From: Silene noctiflora
Lineage: Eukaryota; Streptophyta; Magnoliopsida; Caryophyllales; Caryophyllaceae
Direction: 5' to 3'
Assembly: GCA_009801015.1 (NCBI GenBank)
Contig: VHZZ01000623.1
Location: forward strand, 45,812 to 86,394
Length of the DNA stretch: 40,583 nucleotides
A program made the position numbers and the translations under genes. The notes under the pieces were generated by a model. That model was not told the DNA's origin and did not search any database. It was given only the letters and a program-made list of their open reading frames with translations. Positions 1 to 10,013 of the stretch are shown in pieces. How positions within the stretch are numbered: position 1 is the first letter of the stretch; the number at the start of each line of letters is the position of its first letter.

Positions 1-102
1 CCTCATTATTAGGTAAAACGTATCATTCTTAACACAAAATCACTTTCATTTTGATCATAATTAAGCTTAATAATTGTTGGGTCATCAGTTTAATCAGGTT
101 AG

Positions 103-275
103 TATCGGGTCGGGTCAATATCGGGTCGGGTCTGGGTCGGGTTCGGGTCTGTGATAATCGGGTCATGTCGGGTTACAGGTCGTCATCAGGTCGGGTCGGG
201 TCGGTTTTGGGTCAATATTTTCGGGTCCTGTCGGGTCGGGTTTGCTCGGGTTCGGGTCGGGTCACTCGGGTCGGG
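103..275. repeat. GGGTC-rich simple repeat / minisatellite
   Basis: This is a run of irregular TCGGG units. It includes stretches that fit the G-quadruplex pattern of four or more GGG tracts with short loops, for example 123-147 and 248-275. The open frame across it encodes only Gly/Ser/Arg/Val low-complexity sequence and is not treated as a gene. The rest of 1-466 shows nothing I recognise. Confidence 0.85.
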
Positions 276-466
276 TCAGACTTGCCAGCTCTAGATAGAC
301 GTAACGAGAACGTGATTGTGGTTTCGTTAACCCAGCCATTTATTTGTTTGATAAATTTAGAGAAAGAATAATGAAAGAGTTTAAGAGTAAATGTTTGATA
401 AATTTTGTTAAACAACTAAAACATTAGGACGTATTTATAGACTAAATTGAATAGTATAACGGCTAC

Positions 467-968
467 ATGCATGTAAAACGGTTATATATACTGTTAGATT
501 TATATCTTTTTGCATGCATTATTGGTCAAATAATGTTGATTTGAAAAAACCCAATTCAAAAAGTAATAACGGTTTTGATAACACCGCTTTCCAAACAAAA
601 TGTAACAAAAGTTTACAAACCAACCATTTTTCATAAATATAACAACGGTTATGAACCTCTGCTCTTGATATAAAAATAGAAAACGGCTATCCAAAAATCG
701 TTGCTAATAATCGATAACGGTTGTACAAAACCGTTGATTAAAGTAATCTACAATAGTCCTACTGTAAACCCTTGAGGATAGAAGACAACAGTTTTTCAAA
801 ATCCGTTGTAAACCAAAATTTTATAATGGTTAAAAGGAAAACCGTTCCCTTAATATTGCGCGCTTGAGATTTCCGCCAATATTTGGGCAACGGTTATCTA
901 TATTAAGTTATTGTATGTAGTAACCCGTTGTTATAGGGTCATTGTTACTGTGCAAAATTGGCGTAGTG
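467..968. mobile_element. CACTA-like non-autonomous transposon end (partial)
   Basis: Many copies of AACGGTT and its complement AACCGTT occur here, mainly in the first orientation before about 720 and in the second after it. This is the pattern of CACTA subterminal repeats. The block stops at TTGGCGTAGTG (958-968), whose reverse complement CACTACGCCAA is a typical CACTA terminal sequence. No matching left terminus is visible in 1-466, so the left end is lost or too degenerate. No protein is encoded. The call rests on the motif and the terminus only. Confidence 0.5.
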
Positions 969-1355
969 CAATTTCTACAAATTTTGGGCTCAAAATCTTA
1001 GTTTCTAGTATCAAAAACAAGAACTAAAGAAAGTTTCATTGAAGGTTATCACCTATAACATGATTCTAAAGCATAAAAATCGAGATTTTCAATTCCCAAT
1101 TGATACTGTTCTACCCAAAGCATAAAGAAATAGTTGGAGTAATGTTACCTTGCAAATTGGAAAAGAAAACAAAGATGTGGATGAATAAAACGGATTTTAG
1201 AAGTAGTAGTACAAGATTCCTCAAGCTTTTGATGAGGAGAAAATATTTTGAGAGAGTTTGAATGAGAGTAGAAAAAGAGTTGTGTCGAAATAAGGGAAGA
1301 AAAGGAGCATATAAATAGCTGAAAATTAAAACGCCATTTCTGGGTAAATAGGGGC
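969..1355. other. Unassigned non-coding stretch
   Basis: No coding signal was recognised. A TATAAATA-like string lies at about 1310-1317 and reads as a TATA box on either strand. Beside the palindrome array it could be the promoter part of a decayed LTR, but no boundary supports this. Confidence 0.4.
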
Positions 1356-1540
1356 ACTCGGTCGAGTACGAACCGCACTCGATCGAGTATCCTATACTCG
1401 GTCGAATGTAAGGTACTCGGTCGAGTGGCGATATTGGTAGATTCAATCTAAGTTCTGCATTTTACGAACTCGGTCGAGTGACCTTGAACTCGGTCGAGTA
1501 AGGCCGACTCGGTCGAGTACGCTCTTGTACTTAGTCGAGT
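1356..1540. repeat. Array of 12-bp palindrome ACTCGGTCGAGT, about 8 copies
   Basis: Copies or one- to three-base variants of ACTCGGTCGAGT start at 1356, 1377, 1396, 1415, 1468, 1488, 1507 and 1529. Spacing is about 20 bp apart from one larger gap. The core is a perfect inverted repeat while the spacers differ. A degenerate version recurs at 40423-40474. In this context it is probably part of a gypsy LTR rather than a host satellite, but the LTR ends are not visible. Confidence 0.8.
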
Positions 1541-2214
1541 TTCCCAAATATTCTAATAAAACAGTTGGTGTTGTCGATATCAGTGTTCCTGCAATATAAA
1601 ACGTCGTTCGGAGTCCAAGGAGCGTCTCAGAACTCATCACCAGTTAGTTCTTACCCATGATACTAACAAAAGCTAAACACCATAGGTAATAAGCACTCTC
1701 ATAGGTTCTCATAGGCATTCCGACTCGACTAAAACAACCTTATACACCATCTCAACTACTGGCTCGAAATATACGATTACACATTAGAGCATCATACGCA
1801 AGACTTGCACATACTTCGAAGGTTCAAAAAACATTCGCACTCACCACTTCCAAATACTCATGTAAATAAAACAATTCATTAATCGTAAACTTACCCATAT
1901 ATCAACACTAGAACATATGCATCTACCAAGTAACCACACATCATCCATACCACATACTAATGGCACCCTTATACTAATATACATAACCGCACATAGTTAA
2001 ATCACATTCAGCACACAACACATATGCAGTACCAACTCAACATCCCACCCCGAGGTTACTGTCATAAGCATATTGGGGCCGGGATTCTGGAATGAGGGCG
2101 CCTTCTCACCCAAAAACAAATAATAGGGGCTCCCAACACACATACACGAGGTTCATTTTAGTTGAAACCCTACGTTCATTAGATTCAATGGTTACAGGTT
2201 CCAAAATCGTAAAA
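1541..2214. other. Probable LTR-derived non-coding segment
   Basis: No protein family is recognisable on either strand. The composition, and the phrase around 2075-2135 (a GGGGCCGGGATT stretch, then GGCGCC and GGGGCTCCC), look like gypsy LTR sequence in minus orientation. Terminal TG/CA and a target duplication could not be assigned. Homology with the Tat LTR begins only at about 2215. Confidence 0.35.
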
Positions 2215-2307
2215 CAATGTCGTAAAATAAAATAAAAGGAAAGATGAAAGAGCGGATACTCGAGTAAGAAGTAGAAAAGAAAGAACAGACAAGGAACCTC
2301 TGGAATA

Positions 2308-2355
2308 GGCGCAACAGGTGTTGCGACTGTTCCGGCAAGCGCATATCTTCGTGCG
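2308..2355 (+). promoter_or_regulatory. Paired GCGCARCAG palindrome module, 3' LTR copy 1
   Basis: The first unit is GGCGCAACAGGTGTTGCG (2308-2325), an almost perfect inverted repeat. A weaker unit of the form GCGCAT..GTGCG follows about 30 bp later. The same pair is at 33959-34006 in the other LTR. Function is inferred only from recurrence. Confidence 0.55.
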
Positions 2356-2445
2356 TTGCTTCTCGACTGTCTTTCTTTGCTGGCTCGTCAAAAAGGTTTA
2401 AAACTAATACTTTGAAAGATGATTTGAATGTGTATGTGACATAGA

Positions 2446-2529
2446 CTCTTACATTACATAAAAATACAGAAAATAAAGTACAAAGTGCTCTTACATTACA
2501 TAAAAATACAGAAAAAAAAGTACAAAGTG
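2446..2529. repeat. 42-bp tandem duplication in the 3' LTR
   Basis: Two adjacent copies (2446-2487 and 2488-2529) begin CTCTTACATTACAT and end AAGTACAAAGTG, with a single visible difference. The 5' LTR has only one copy, so the duplication arose after integration, or the second copy was lost on the right. Confidence 0.9.
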
Positions 2530-2938
2530 GGAATACACCCTCAGACTTACATGTTTACGAAACGAGATTGACTAATTCGACTTTAGTGATTGCTCGTCTC
2601 GATGTAAACGAAGATGCCCTTTAAAAAGGATTGAGTAACATGTTTGATTTAGAATTGAATTAGGTGTAGTGGTCAAGTTGGTCGGTCTATGCAAACGAGA
2701 CTGGTACCCAGAAGGATCTTGGCTTATGTGGTCGAGTTGATCAAGCACGTAGGCGTTAATAGAAAAAGTTCGTGGTCTTAGAATGCAAAGACAGAAGAGA
2801 AGAGTGGACACTCGCGTGAAAAATATGTGAGGGGAAAGCATGTATTTATACTAGTCACGAGGTGGGAGTTCTGAAAGGATTAAAATACGTAAGAAAACCG
2901 GAAAGATCTGAACACTGCTGGAAACAGGCCCAGGAAGA

Positions 2939-2990
2939 GGTGCAACAGGCTGTGCGTCCTCTCCTAGAGCAGTTTCTCCTCAGCAGCGAA
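2939..2990 (+). promoter_or_regulatory. GCGCARCAG palindrome module, 3' LTR copy 2
   Basis: The unit GGTGCAACAGGCTGTGCG is at 2939-2956, followed by TCCTCTCC and a weak second unit around 2970-2990 (CTCAGCAGCG). The matching site in the 5' LTR is 34471-34488. It lies downstream of the TATA-like string on the plus strand and upstream of it for the element's own minus-strand transcription. Confidence 0.5.
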
Positions 2991-3369
2991 GTTTTACGCG
3001 TTTTCAGAGTTTGTGAAGGATTTGATTTCCCTATTCCATTAAAATAAGATATTATCCGAGATCATAAAAATATTTAGATATTATTTAGGATTCCTAGAAA
3101 TATCCCGACTCAGATTTGAGATGTTTTTTAGAAAATGAAGACGGTTTCTGAAAATGAAGACGGGTTTTAACCCGAACTTCAAATGCACTCTTTGTACTGC
3201 CAAAACGACCGTATCGGCACGTAGATGACAACATAAGGGTTGAAACAACTGTTTGAGCAATCATTTGTCGACGGATTAATGAAATGTCATAATATCGCTT
3301 CATATATTAAAAATGCGCCCCAATCATCATTGGGTGGTTGGCGAAGGGTGCAGAAACGATATATCTACA

Positions 3370-3386
3370 GAGCCCCTACTTTGACT
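3370..3386 (-). other. Polypurine tract of the Tat element
   Basis: On the minus strand the bases next to the 3' LTR read CAAAGTAGGGGCTC, directly before TGTAGATA. A G-rich purine run against the LTR start is the expected primer for plus-strand DNA synthesis. Confidence 0.55.
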
Positions 3387-4163
3387 AAGGCTTAAAAAAC
3401 GCGAACGTCAAAGTATAGTCCTCAGGTCAATCGAAGATTACAACTTGAAGACTATAGCGATGCAAGGCGGCTCAAAGGGACTGAACCAAGGACTTATCTT
3501 CGGGAGCATTTTAGAGTCTGTTGACTTTCGGGGAGGGTCGTTTAAAGTCCAATAGACTGTGACGAAGCTCGCCAACCATATGAAGAAATCATACCTAAAA
3601 CCTTCTGAAGAGCGAATTGTGAAACTCCGTGGAGAATAACAAGATGTAGACAACAAGGCATTAGTACAACATGCTGGAGAAACGGAAGTATGGTATTTCT
3701 GAAAATCGTTGGTGAGAGAAACTCAGTAAGATAGGTTGAAGTTTGAATCTACTTGCATTAGTTGGAAGCAAATTTGCAGCAGGACGTTGGATAGAAACTA
3801 CTGAAGAGATAAAATAATAGAATAGAACGACTAAACGTTGGTAGAAATGTCGAGGACAAATAATAAGGCAGGCTTTCTGAGAATCGTATAAGGGAATTAG
3901 CTTGCATTGGTTGGAAGCAAATTCTCTTTATCGAAGAATACACGGGGTGTAAGCAGCAATGTACTCTTTCTTTGGAAGAAATGTGTGTAATCCGCTGGGG
4001 AGAAGATACATCTGACGAGAAAATATAACCGTATAAGATAATTTGCGAAAATACCTCGAAACGCGTAAAGAAACGTTTCAAATCATGGATAAAGTAGGAC
4101 CCACAAGTAAGGAACTTGTAACGACCTGAAATTAAGTGCTGTTGTGAAACTTGTTAGGGAATA
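3387..4163. other. 3' non-coding region of the Tat element
   Basis: No protein is recognisable. Degenerate internal repeats are visible: a block containing TTCTGA.AATCGT followed by TTGCATT.GTTGGAAGCAAA occurs at about 3698-3772 and again at 3868-3931. This is sequence between the 3' LTR and the promoter side of the antisense plant-mobile-domain gene. Confidence 0.45.
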
Positions 4164-4365
4164 GGTGCAGCAGGTACTGCGATCTAAGGAAAGGGCGCAG
4201 CAGGAGCTGCGTTTTCTCCTGAATTCGTCCAGGTCTGATAAAATAGGAACTCAAGCGCGATATACCGTTTTATTTCAAAACAAACATTTCGTCTTCTTTA
4301 AACAAAAAAAACCAAAAATTCTTCAACAATAATCATCCCAAATTGATCAAAGTTCTTCCTAAATC
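4164..4365 (+). promoter_or_regulatory. Putative promoter/leader of the antisense plant-mobile-domain gene
   Basis: Two units, GGTGCAGCAGGTACTGCG (4164-4181) and GGCGCAGCAGGAGCTGCG (4194-4211), are followed by TTTTCTCCTGAATTCGTC. A similar pair followed by TTTTCTCATGGGTTCGTC stands before the other antisense gene (17834-17900). An AT-rich leader leads to the ATG at 4366. A GATATACC string near 4260 is a weak TATA candidate. Confidence 0.5.
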
Positions 4366-4378
4366 ATGACTAATCCAG
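4366..4378 (+). pseudogene. Exon 1 of plant-mobile-domain gene (13 bp), cut off by retrotransposon
   Basis: ATGACTAATCCAG is followed by the splice donor GTATGC at 4379. Joined to the acceptor TTTTTGCAG at 14364-14372, it reads on in frame as MTNPEDVPLMSGRDFMDI. The Tekay-like element at 4395-14044 sits 16 bp inside this intron. The match of start codon, donor, acceptor and phase over a 9.65-kb insertion is the evidence. The exon is too short to be certain on its own. Confidence 0.6.
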
Positions 4379-4389
4379 GTATGCATCCC

Positions 4390-4394
4390 GTCCT
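4390..4394. repeat. Target site duplication GTCCT (left)
   Basis: GTCCT directly before the LTR terminal TG at 4395 is repeated exactly at 14045-14049 after the other LTR ends in CA. A 5-bp duplication is the normal signature of LTR retrotransposon integration. Confidence 0.9.
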
Positions 4395-5564
4395 TGTGAA
4401 CCCCTGCTACAAACGTAACGTAAACAATTGGAAACGCAACGGAAAAATGCGAGATTTTTAAAATCTTTTAAACATAGATAGTGGTTTAAACAAAGCGCGG
4501 GTTCAATACACAAACTAGCGGGAATAAAAGTACGGAAGTAAACCTACAAAGAGTGTTTGGGGAAAAGATATCCCACAAATAAATAAAGTATGGTGGGTTA
4601 GTCTAGCAAACTACGAGACTAGGTCCAAGGTGCAACACTCGCTAGCTCACACGTCTTCCAACCCGAAATAAGCATCCATAAACCTGTCATTCATGTAAAC
4701 ATGAACGCCACAGTCAGTGGAGAGTAACTCAAGGTTCTCTCAGCCACATTACATCAAACGAGCATAGATAAGCATTTCAAGCAAGTAAAGCATGCATAAA
4801 AATTTCAATCAACTTAAGCATTAAGTATTGTACCTTGACGAATAAGCGAAAGACGATGAGATAAGTAAACTATAGCACATGATAAGAATTACTGAGCATA
4901 TGAGGCAAATAAGCACAAACGGGGATCATATTGCAACTAGAGGCTTGCATTCTACCTCTAGTGCCCGATAGGATCAAGACAAACATGACCATACAAGTGT
5001 CCAGCTCAAAAGCTACCTTTAAAGCATGTCCAAGACACAAACATACAAACGCAAGTATGCAATCCAAGGGAAAGGATCATCCTCTACACAACGCCATGCA
5101 GAACATTTACTACTCTTAGACATTAACTCAACCATTGGTAGGACGACTAGCTAGGTACGTCCTAGCCTAAGACCTGGATCCAAACTCACGGAAGGTAAAC
5201 CCCTCCGGATTCGACATGCGGATTAAATCATCCGCATCCAAGACTCGACAACATAAATCGAGCACCTCAGTCATTAGTATAGCACGAAAGTGACAGAAGA
5301 TCTAAGATAGAAGTCAAGCACAGAGGTAGGTCAATGACCAATCCTTACGGATACGACACTATCAAGCCTTTGCATATGACAACTCATACATGATCATTAT
5401 ACGACTCTTCATGTGAATATGATGTAGACAAAACATACTTTCTTCATTCATAAAGCATGTGAGTGAAATAATACGAAATGTGAGAGGAAACGTAAACAAA
5501 TCATGAACTCATTACTCACCAATTGCATACATATGAAAAGAATAAAAAAAAGGGAACAGGAGGT

Positions 5565-5872
5565 TCCCAGCCGGCAGAGGCACAGGCGGCCGGCCAACCG
5601 GCCGTGTACCAGGTCACAACCAACAAAAAACAAAATAAGGGTCAGGGGGCTCTCAGCCGGCAAGGGTACCGGCTGCCGGCCAAATGGCCGACACCATAGC
5701 CCAAAACACAAAATCAAAATTCATATCAGAAATTTCCCAGTCGGGCAGGGCACTGGCGGTCGGTCCTCCGGCTGGGGACAGCATCTACAAGTCAAAATTC
5801 CACGTAACACATACAACTTACAGAAACGTCCCAGCCGGCAGGGGTACCGACGGCCGTTCCTCCGGCTGGGAC
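5565..5872. repeat. GC-rich palindromic minisatellite in 3' LTR, 4 units
   Basis: Units of about 40 bp begin CCCAGCCGGC, have GCCGGCC-type centres and often end CCGGCTGGG. They are separated by AT-rich spacers, giving a period of 80-100 bp. Each unit can fold on itself. Frames across this block are rich in Arg, Pro and Gly and are not genes. The other LTR has five units. Confidence 0.85.
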
Positions 5873-6415
5873 ACACTGTACACAAAAACTCATCATAAAA
5901 CACTACAACATGATTTCTACATGGATTTTACATACGTTATTTTGACGGAAAACACGTAATAAGCGGAAAACGACATATCATGTAACCCAACATCCAATAT
6001 ACTCCAATTTCGCAACCAATACATCATAATTCCATGAACGTTTGAAATAATAAATGTCAAACATGAAAAAGATGACATATTTTTTAAAACTAAGCATGAA
6101 ATAAACTAATTGTGCATTATTCACATAAGATGAACATACTAAATCATAGACAGAGCAAGAGACATATCCAAGTATGTAAATTTATCGACTTTAACATGTG
6201 AGCATCAAATTTAACACAAATAAACACATAATTCAAGTGTAATGTTGAGTAACCTATCACCGTTACCTTAAGCTTCATCAATCTTCTAGTGACTCATCTA
6301 CAATGTAGATATCTTCCTCTGGGTCTTCTAAATTTACACCTAAACACAAAATTAGGATGTTAGTTGAACAATTCACTACTTGGTGAAACCTAGGGATTTC
6401 AAAAATGATAATAAA

Positions 6416-6432
6416 GGGGGGGGGGGGGGGGG
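6416..6432. repeat. Homopolymer of 17 G
   Basis: Seventeen consecutive G occur within the 3' LTR. The corresponding site in the 5' LTR (about 13580) reads AAAGGGGAAA. It is either slippage expansion after integration or a sequencing/consensus error. Confidence 0.95.
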
Positions 6433-6888
6433 AAACGTTGCCTTTCTTATTTATTAAGATGAAGAACGATAAAAGGGGAAGAATGGCGCGAAAATCACTT
6501 GAATTGGTTAAGAACCAAGAAAGTTATGGCGATTTGAAGCTTTGAAGGATTATTGTGTTTTAATGGTGATGAAGGTTGAGTTAAAATCTGAAAAATAGAA
6601 TGAGGAAGATGAAGTATGAGGGTTTTAGGTGAGGGTTTGAGTGGAAAAGGGTAGGATATGGGTCCATTTACAAGTTTAGGCCCAAAACAAGTCAAATTTA
6701 GTCGGAAATGGCTTAAAAGAAGTCTTAAGGCTACTATACACTCAAGATGGACAATAATATTACATTTATAAATATTATATTTTCAAAATTATATTTTTTT
6801 TACCCAAAAATAAGTTTTAAATCTAATTAGTCTTAATTAAATTATTAAATTACTTTTACGACTATAAATAAACATTACGGGTGTTACA

Positions 6889-6905
6889 ATCTTCCCTCCT
6901 CTTAA
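6889..6905 (-). other. Polypurine tract of the Tekay-like element
   Basis: On the minus strand the sequence reads AAGAGGAGGGAAGAT and ends against the 3' LTR start TGTAACACCC. This is the expected position and composition for the plus-strand primer. Confidence 0.8.
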
Positions 6906-7392
6906 AAAGTTTCATCGGCAAGGGATATTACCTTAGGCAAACAAACTAGGGTACTTGCTCCGCATGGAGGCTTCCCGTTCCCAAGTCTCCTCTTACACAT
7001 TACCACACTTTCCATAAAACCTTCACCAAGTGAACAATCTTACTCCTCAACGTCTTATCCTTTCGATCGAAGATATGAATCAGTCACTCTTCAAAAGATA
7101 AACTCGGCTCAAGCTCGAGAATATCATTTTGCAACACATGACTAGGGTTGCTAATCTATTTCCCTAGTTGAGACACATGTAAAACATCATGAACTTTACC
7201 CAAACTCGGGGGAAAATCCAATTTGTAAGCCACGGCACCAATTCTCCTCACAACATCTTAAGGTCCAATGTATTTTTGACTCAACTTTCCTTTTACACCA
7301 AATCTCTTCACTCCTTTCATAGGGGAAACTTTTAAGAACACTTTATCACCAACTTCAAACTGTAAGGGTCTACGGCGAACATCGGCATAGGA
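6906..7392 (-). pseudogene. Chromodomain/C-terminal integrase tail of the Tekay-like pol (decayed)
   Basis: The minus-strand translation is broken but recognisable. Near 7380-7230 are the integrase tail motifs FEVGDKVFLKVSPMKGVKRF and a KLSQKYIGP segment. Further on come IVHLVKVLWK and, in another frame, TWEREASMRSKYPSLF, the usual end of a chromovirus chromodomain (WE..E..MR..YP.LF). In the family this domain guides integration to chromatin. Several stops and at least one frame change are present, so no intact product is possible. Confidence 0.65.
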
Positions 7393-8360
7393 CTATTGGC
7401 GATCTTGGGCGGCTTTCATTCCCTCACGGATGAGCTTCACCTGGCCAATCATCTCGGCTATCTTGTCAGGTCCTAGATCATGAACATCACATGCTTGATA
7501 CCAAAAAATTGGACTACAACACTTTCTTCCATACAAGGCTTCATAGGGAGCCATCTTGATCGAAGCATGGTAACTATTGTTGTACGAAAACTCCACTAAC
7601 GGTAAACTATTTTCCCAACTAGCATGAAAGTCAAGGGCAAAAGCACGCAACAAGTCTTCAAGAGTTTGAATGGTCTTTTCGGTTTGTCCATCGGTAGCGG
7701 CATGAAAGGCGGTACTCATCAATAGCTTACTTCCCATAACATGTTGAAGGGCTTTCCAAAATCTCGAATAAAATATTTGGTCATGATCCGAAACAATCTC
7801 CTTAGGGACACCATGGTATCGAATGATCTTATCCACATAGGCACTAGCAAGGTGGTCTAAACTCCAAGTCTCGTTACGACATCCTTTCCACCAACGGTCT
7901 TGGGCAAAGCCATCACAAAGTCCATGGAAATGGACTCCCATTTCCACAAAGGCACATCCAAGGGTTGTAGAAAACCTCCGTGTCTCTTATGCTCGATCTT
8001 CACTTGTTGACAAGTAAGGCATCTTCCAACATATGACACAATATCATTCTTCATGTTAGGCCACCAAAATTGAAGTTTCGAGTCTATGTACATCTTATCT
8101 CCTCCGAGGTGAATCGAATAAGGGGATAGATGAGATTAATCAAGAACTCTCTTCCTCAAGTCAACGACATCGGGAACATACAAGCGGCCTTGGTGACGAA
8201 GATATCCACTAGCATCAATCTCGCAATCTTTGGCTTTACCTTCAAGAATCTTTGCTCGGAAACTCTTGAAAGTAGCATCATCATCAAGGGAATCACGGAT
8301 TTCACGGAAGATATCAAGCTCGGCAATCATAGCACCTAGGTAGTCGAATCCACTCTCCAA
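7393..8360 (-). pseudogene. Integrase of the Tekay-like element (frameshifted, short core deletion)
   Basis: Integrase would insert the cDNA into the host genome. The HHCC zinc-binding end is visible as LTCQQVKIEHKR (about 8010). The core follows with MDFVMALPK, IVSDHDQIFYSRFWKALQ, TDGQTEKTIQTLEDLLRA and YNNSYHASIKMAPYEALYG, so the DDE residues are largely present. At about 7860-7950 the frame changes and some twenty residues normally found between the first catalytic Asp block and SLDHLASAYV are missing. A second break lies near 8094-8136 between the zinc domain and the preceding part. Confidence 0.85.
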
Positions 8361-8363
8361 AAA

Positions 8364-8903
8364 TTAAATGCTCAATCTACGGAATTTGGCACAAAGGTCG
8401 TCGGGAAGCACTCGAACGACCCTCAAGGAATGAGTTGTCTTCCTACTAAGGGCATCGACAACCGCATTAGCACTTCCTTCATGATACAACAACTGTACAT
8501 CATAGTCATTCACCAACTCTAACCAACATTGTTGTCTTATATTCAACTCCTTTTGGGTGAAGATATACTTCACACTCTTATGATCGGTGTAGATACGGCA
8601 ATGAACTCCAATGAGGTAGTGTCTCCACATCTTCAAAGCATGAACAACGGCGGCTAACTCAAGGTAATAAGTAGGATAGTTTACTTCATGAACTCTTAAT
8701 TATCGCGAAGCATAGGAAATAACTCTTCTATTTTGCATGAGCACACAACCTAATCCCATCTTGGAAGCATCACAATACATATCAAAGTCGACTCCATCTT
8801 CAGGCAAGGTCAACACGGGAGCGGTAGTCAATCTTCTCTTCAACTCTTAGAAAGCATCTTCACAAACATCGGTCCACACAACCTTGGATTCCTTCTTCAA
8901 AAT
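8364..8903 (-). pseudogene. RNase H domain of the Tekay-like element
   Basis: The clear stretch is IYTDHKSVKYIFTQKELN, then QCWLELVNDYDVQLLYHEGSANAVVDALSRK, the end of the gypsy RNase H domain. Upstream, 8640-8900 encodes the RT connection and RNase H start in broken form. The enzyme degrades the RNA strand of the RNA:DNA hybrid. Stops between 8640 and 8900 separate it from RT. Confidence 0.8.
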
Positions 8904-9605
8904 TTAAGTCATTGGTCTAGCAAGCTTGGAAAAGTCCTTCACAAAGCGACAGTAGTAACCGGCTAAACCCAAGAAACTACGAATCTCCTCAACATCGGTA
9001 GGGCTCTTCCACTCCACTACGGCCTCAATCTTTGGGGGATATACCATGTCACCATCCTTAGATACCACATGGCCAAGGAAAGAAATTTCGGACAACCAAA
9101 ACTCACACTTAGAGAATTTGGCAAACCACTTTTGACGGCGAAGAACTCCTAACACGGTACGAAGATGATCGACATGCCCTTCTTCAGTCTTGGAAAACAC
9201 AAGAATATCATCAATTAAGACTACAACACACTTATCCAAGTACTCACTAAAGGTTCGGTTCATTTAGTCCATGAAGATAGTGGGAGCATTGGTCAAACCA
9301 AAGGGCATTACCTTAAACTCAAAATGTCCATATCTCGTGCTAAAGGCAGTCTTGGGAATATCGGACTTACGAATGGGGATTTGATGATAACCAGATCTCA
9401 AATCAATCTTGGAGAAAGTAGAAGCACCTTTGAGTTGATCGAACAAATCTTCAATTCTTGGTAGAGGGTACTTTTTCTTGATGGTAACTCGGTTGACTTC
9501 ACGGTAATCAATGCAAATTCTCAAGGATCCATCTTTCTTCTTCACAAAGAGTACGGGAGCACCCCACAGAGAGGCACTAGGTCGAATGAATCCTTTCTCA
9601 ATCAT
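8904..9605 (-). pseudogene. Reverse transcriptase of the Tekay-like element (one internal stop)
   Basis: The N-terminal half (9264-9605) has [55 protein letters not shown] and [10 protein letters not shown]. The second half (8904-9263) has the catalytic box [12 protein letters not shown], then [26 protein letters not shown] and [14 protein letters not shown]. The halves share one frame and are separated by a TAA at about 9264, where the family usually has Gln before MNR. The active-site Asp pair is intact. Confidence 0.92.
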
Positions 9606-10013
9606 GTCATCAAGTTACGATCTCAACTCCTTCAACTCGGTCGGTGCCATACGATTGGGGGCTTTAGCAATAGGTCCGGTTCGGGTACAAGGTCGATAGA
9701 GAATTCCACATAACGCTCGGGAGGATTTCCGGGCAACTTGTCGGGAAAAACATCGGGAAACTCGTGAACCACAGGCACTTCTTCAAGCTTAGGCAAAGAA
9801 GAAGAGGTAGAGGTAGAGGTTACCACACACAAGTAGGCTTGGCAACTTTCCTTACCATACTCACCAACTTCAAGGCGGAAATTAACTTCACACCCATTTA
9901 GGATTGGGTTCCCTTATAGGTAACACGGATACCTAAAGGACTCCTAAGATAAATATTTTGATCTCTACACTCAAATCTAGCATGGTACTTAGACAACCAG
10001 TCCATACCTAGGA
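9606..10013 (-). pseudogene. Protease-RT linker of the Tekay-like pol (frameshifted)
   Basis: The reading passes from EEFDVILGMDWLSKYHARFE (next to 10013, frame-shifted from the upstream gag-protease frame) through SALKLVSMVRK to VPVVHEFPDVFPDKLPGNPP and ERYVEFSIDLVPEPD. These are standard segments between gypsy protease and RT. At least two frame changes and one stop lie in this interval. Confidence 0.8.

Larger units (their letters stand above)
2215..3369 (-). repeat. 3' LTR of the Tat element (truncated)
   Basis: It aligns along its length with about 33908-34900. Shared landmarks are the GGCGCARCAGG palindromes, a minus-strand TATA box (TATTTATA read on plus, 2843-2850), and the conserved edge ending in ATCTACA at 3369 (minus-strand TGTAGAT). 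The part equivalent to 32967-33900 is absent, so the LTR is cut at about 2215. It differs from the right copy by a 42-bp tandem duplication (2446-2529) and about 75 bp (near 2697-2770) absent from the right copy. Confidence 0.85.
4395..6888 (-). repeat. 3' LTR of the minus-strand Tekay-like element
   Basis: This 2494-bp copy aligns throughout with 11482-14044. It contains the GC-rich minisatellite (5565-5872) and a run of 17 G at 6416-6432 where the other LTR has only four. The element's 3' terminus is at 4395. Confidence 0.93.

Noticed and set aside
51-371. 106-residue open frame over the GGGTC repeat
   Set aside because: Low-complexity translation of a simple repeat, with no domain.
2862-3047. 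Small open frame shared with 34373-34579 (…RPLLEQFLLSSEVLRVF…)
   Set aside because: It is kept because the two stretches are copies of one LTR, runs against the element, and has no family resemblance. Shared frame is not evidence of selection.
5503-5898. 131-residue open frame, and a similar one at 12611-13072
   Set aside because: Arg/Gly/Pro-rich translation of the GC minisatellite in the LTRs.
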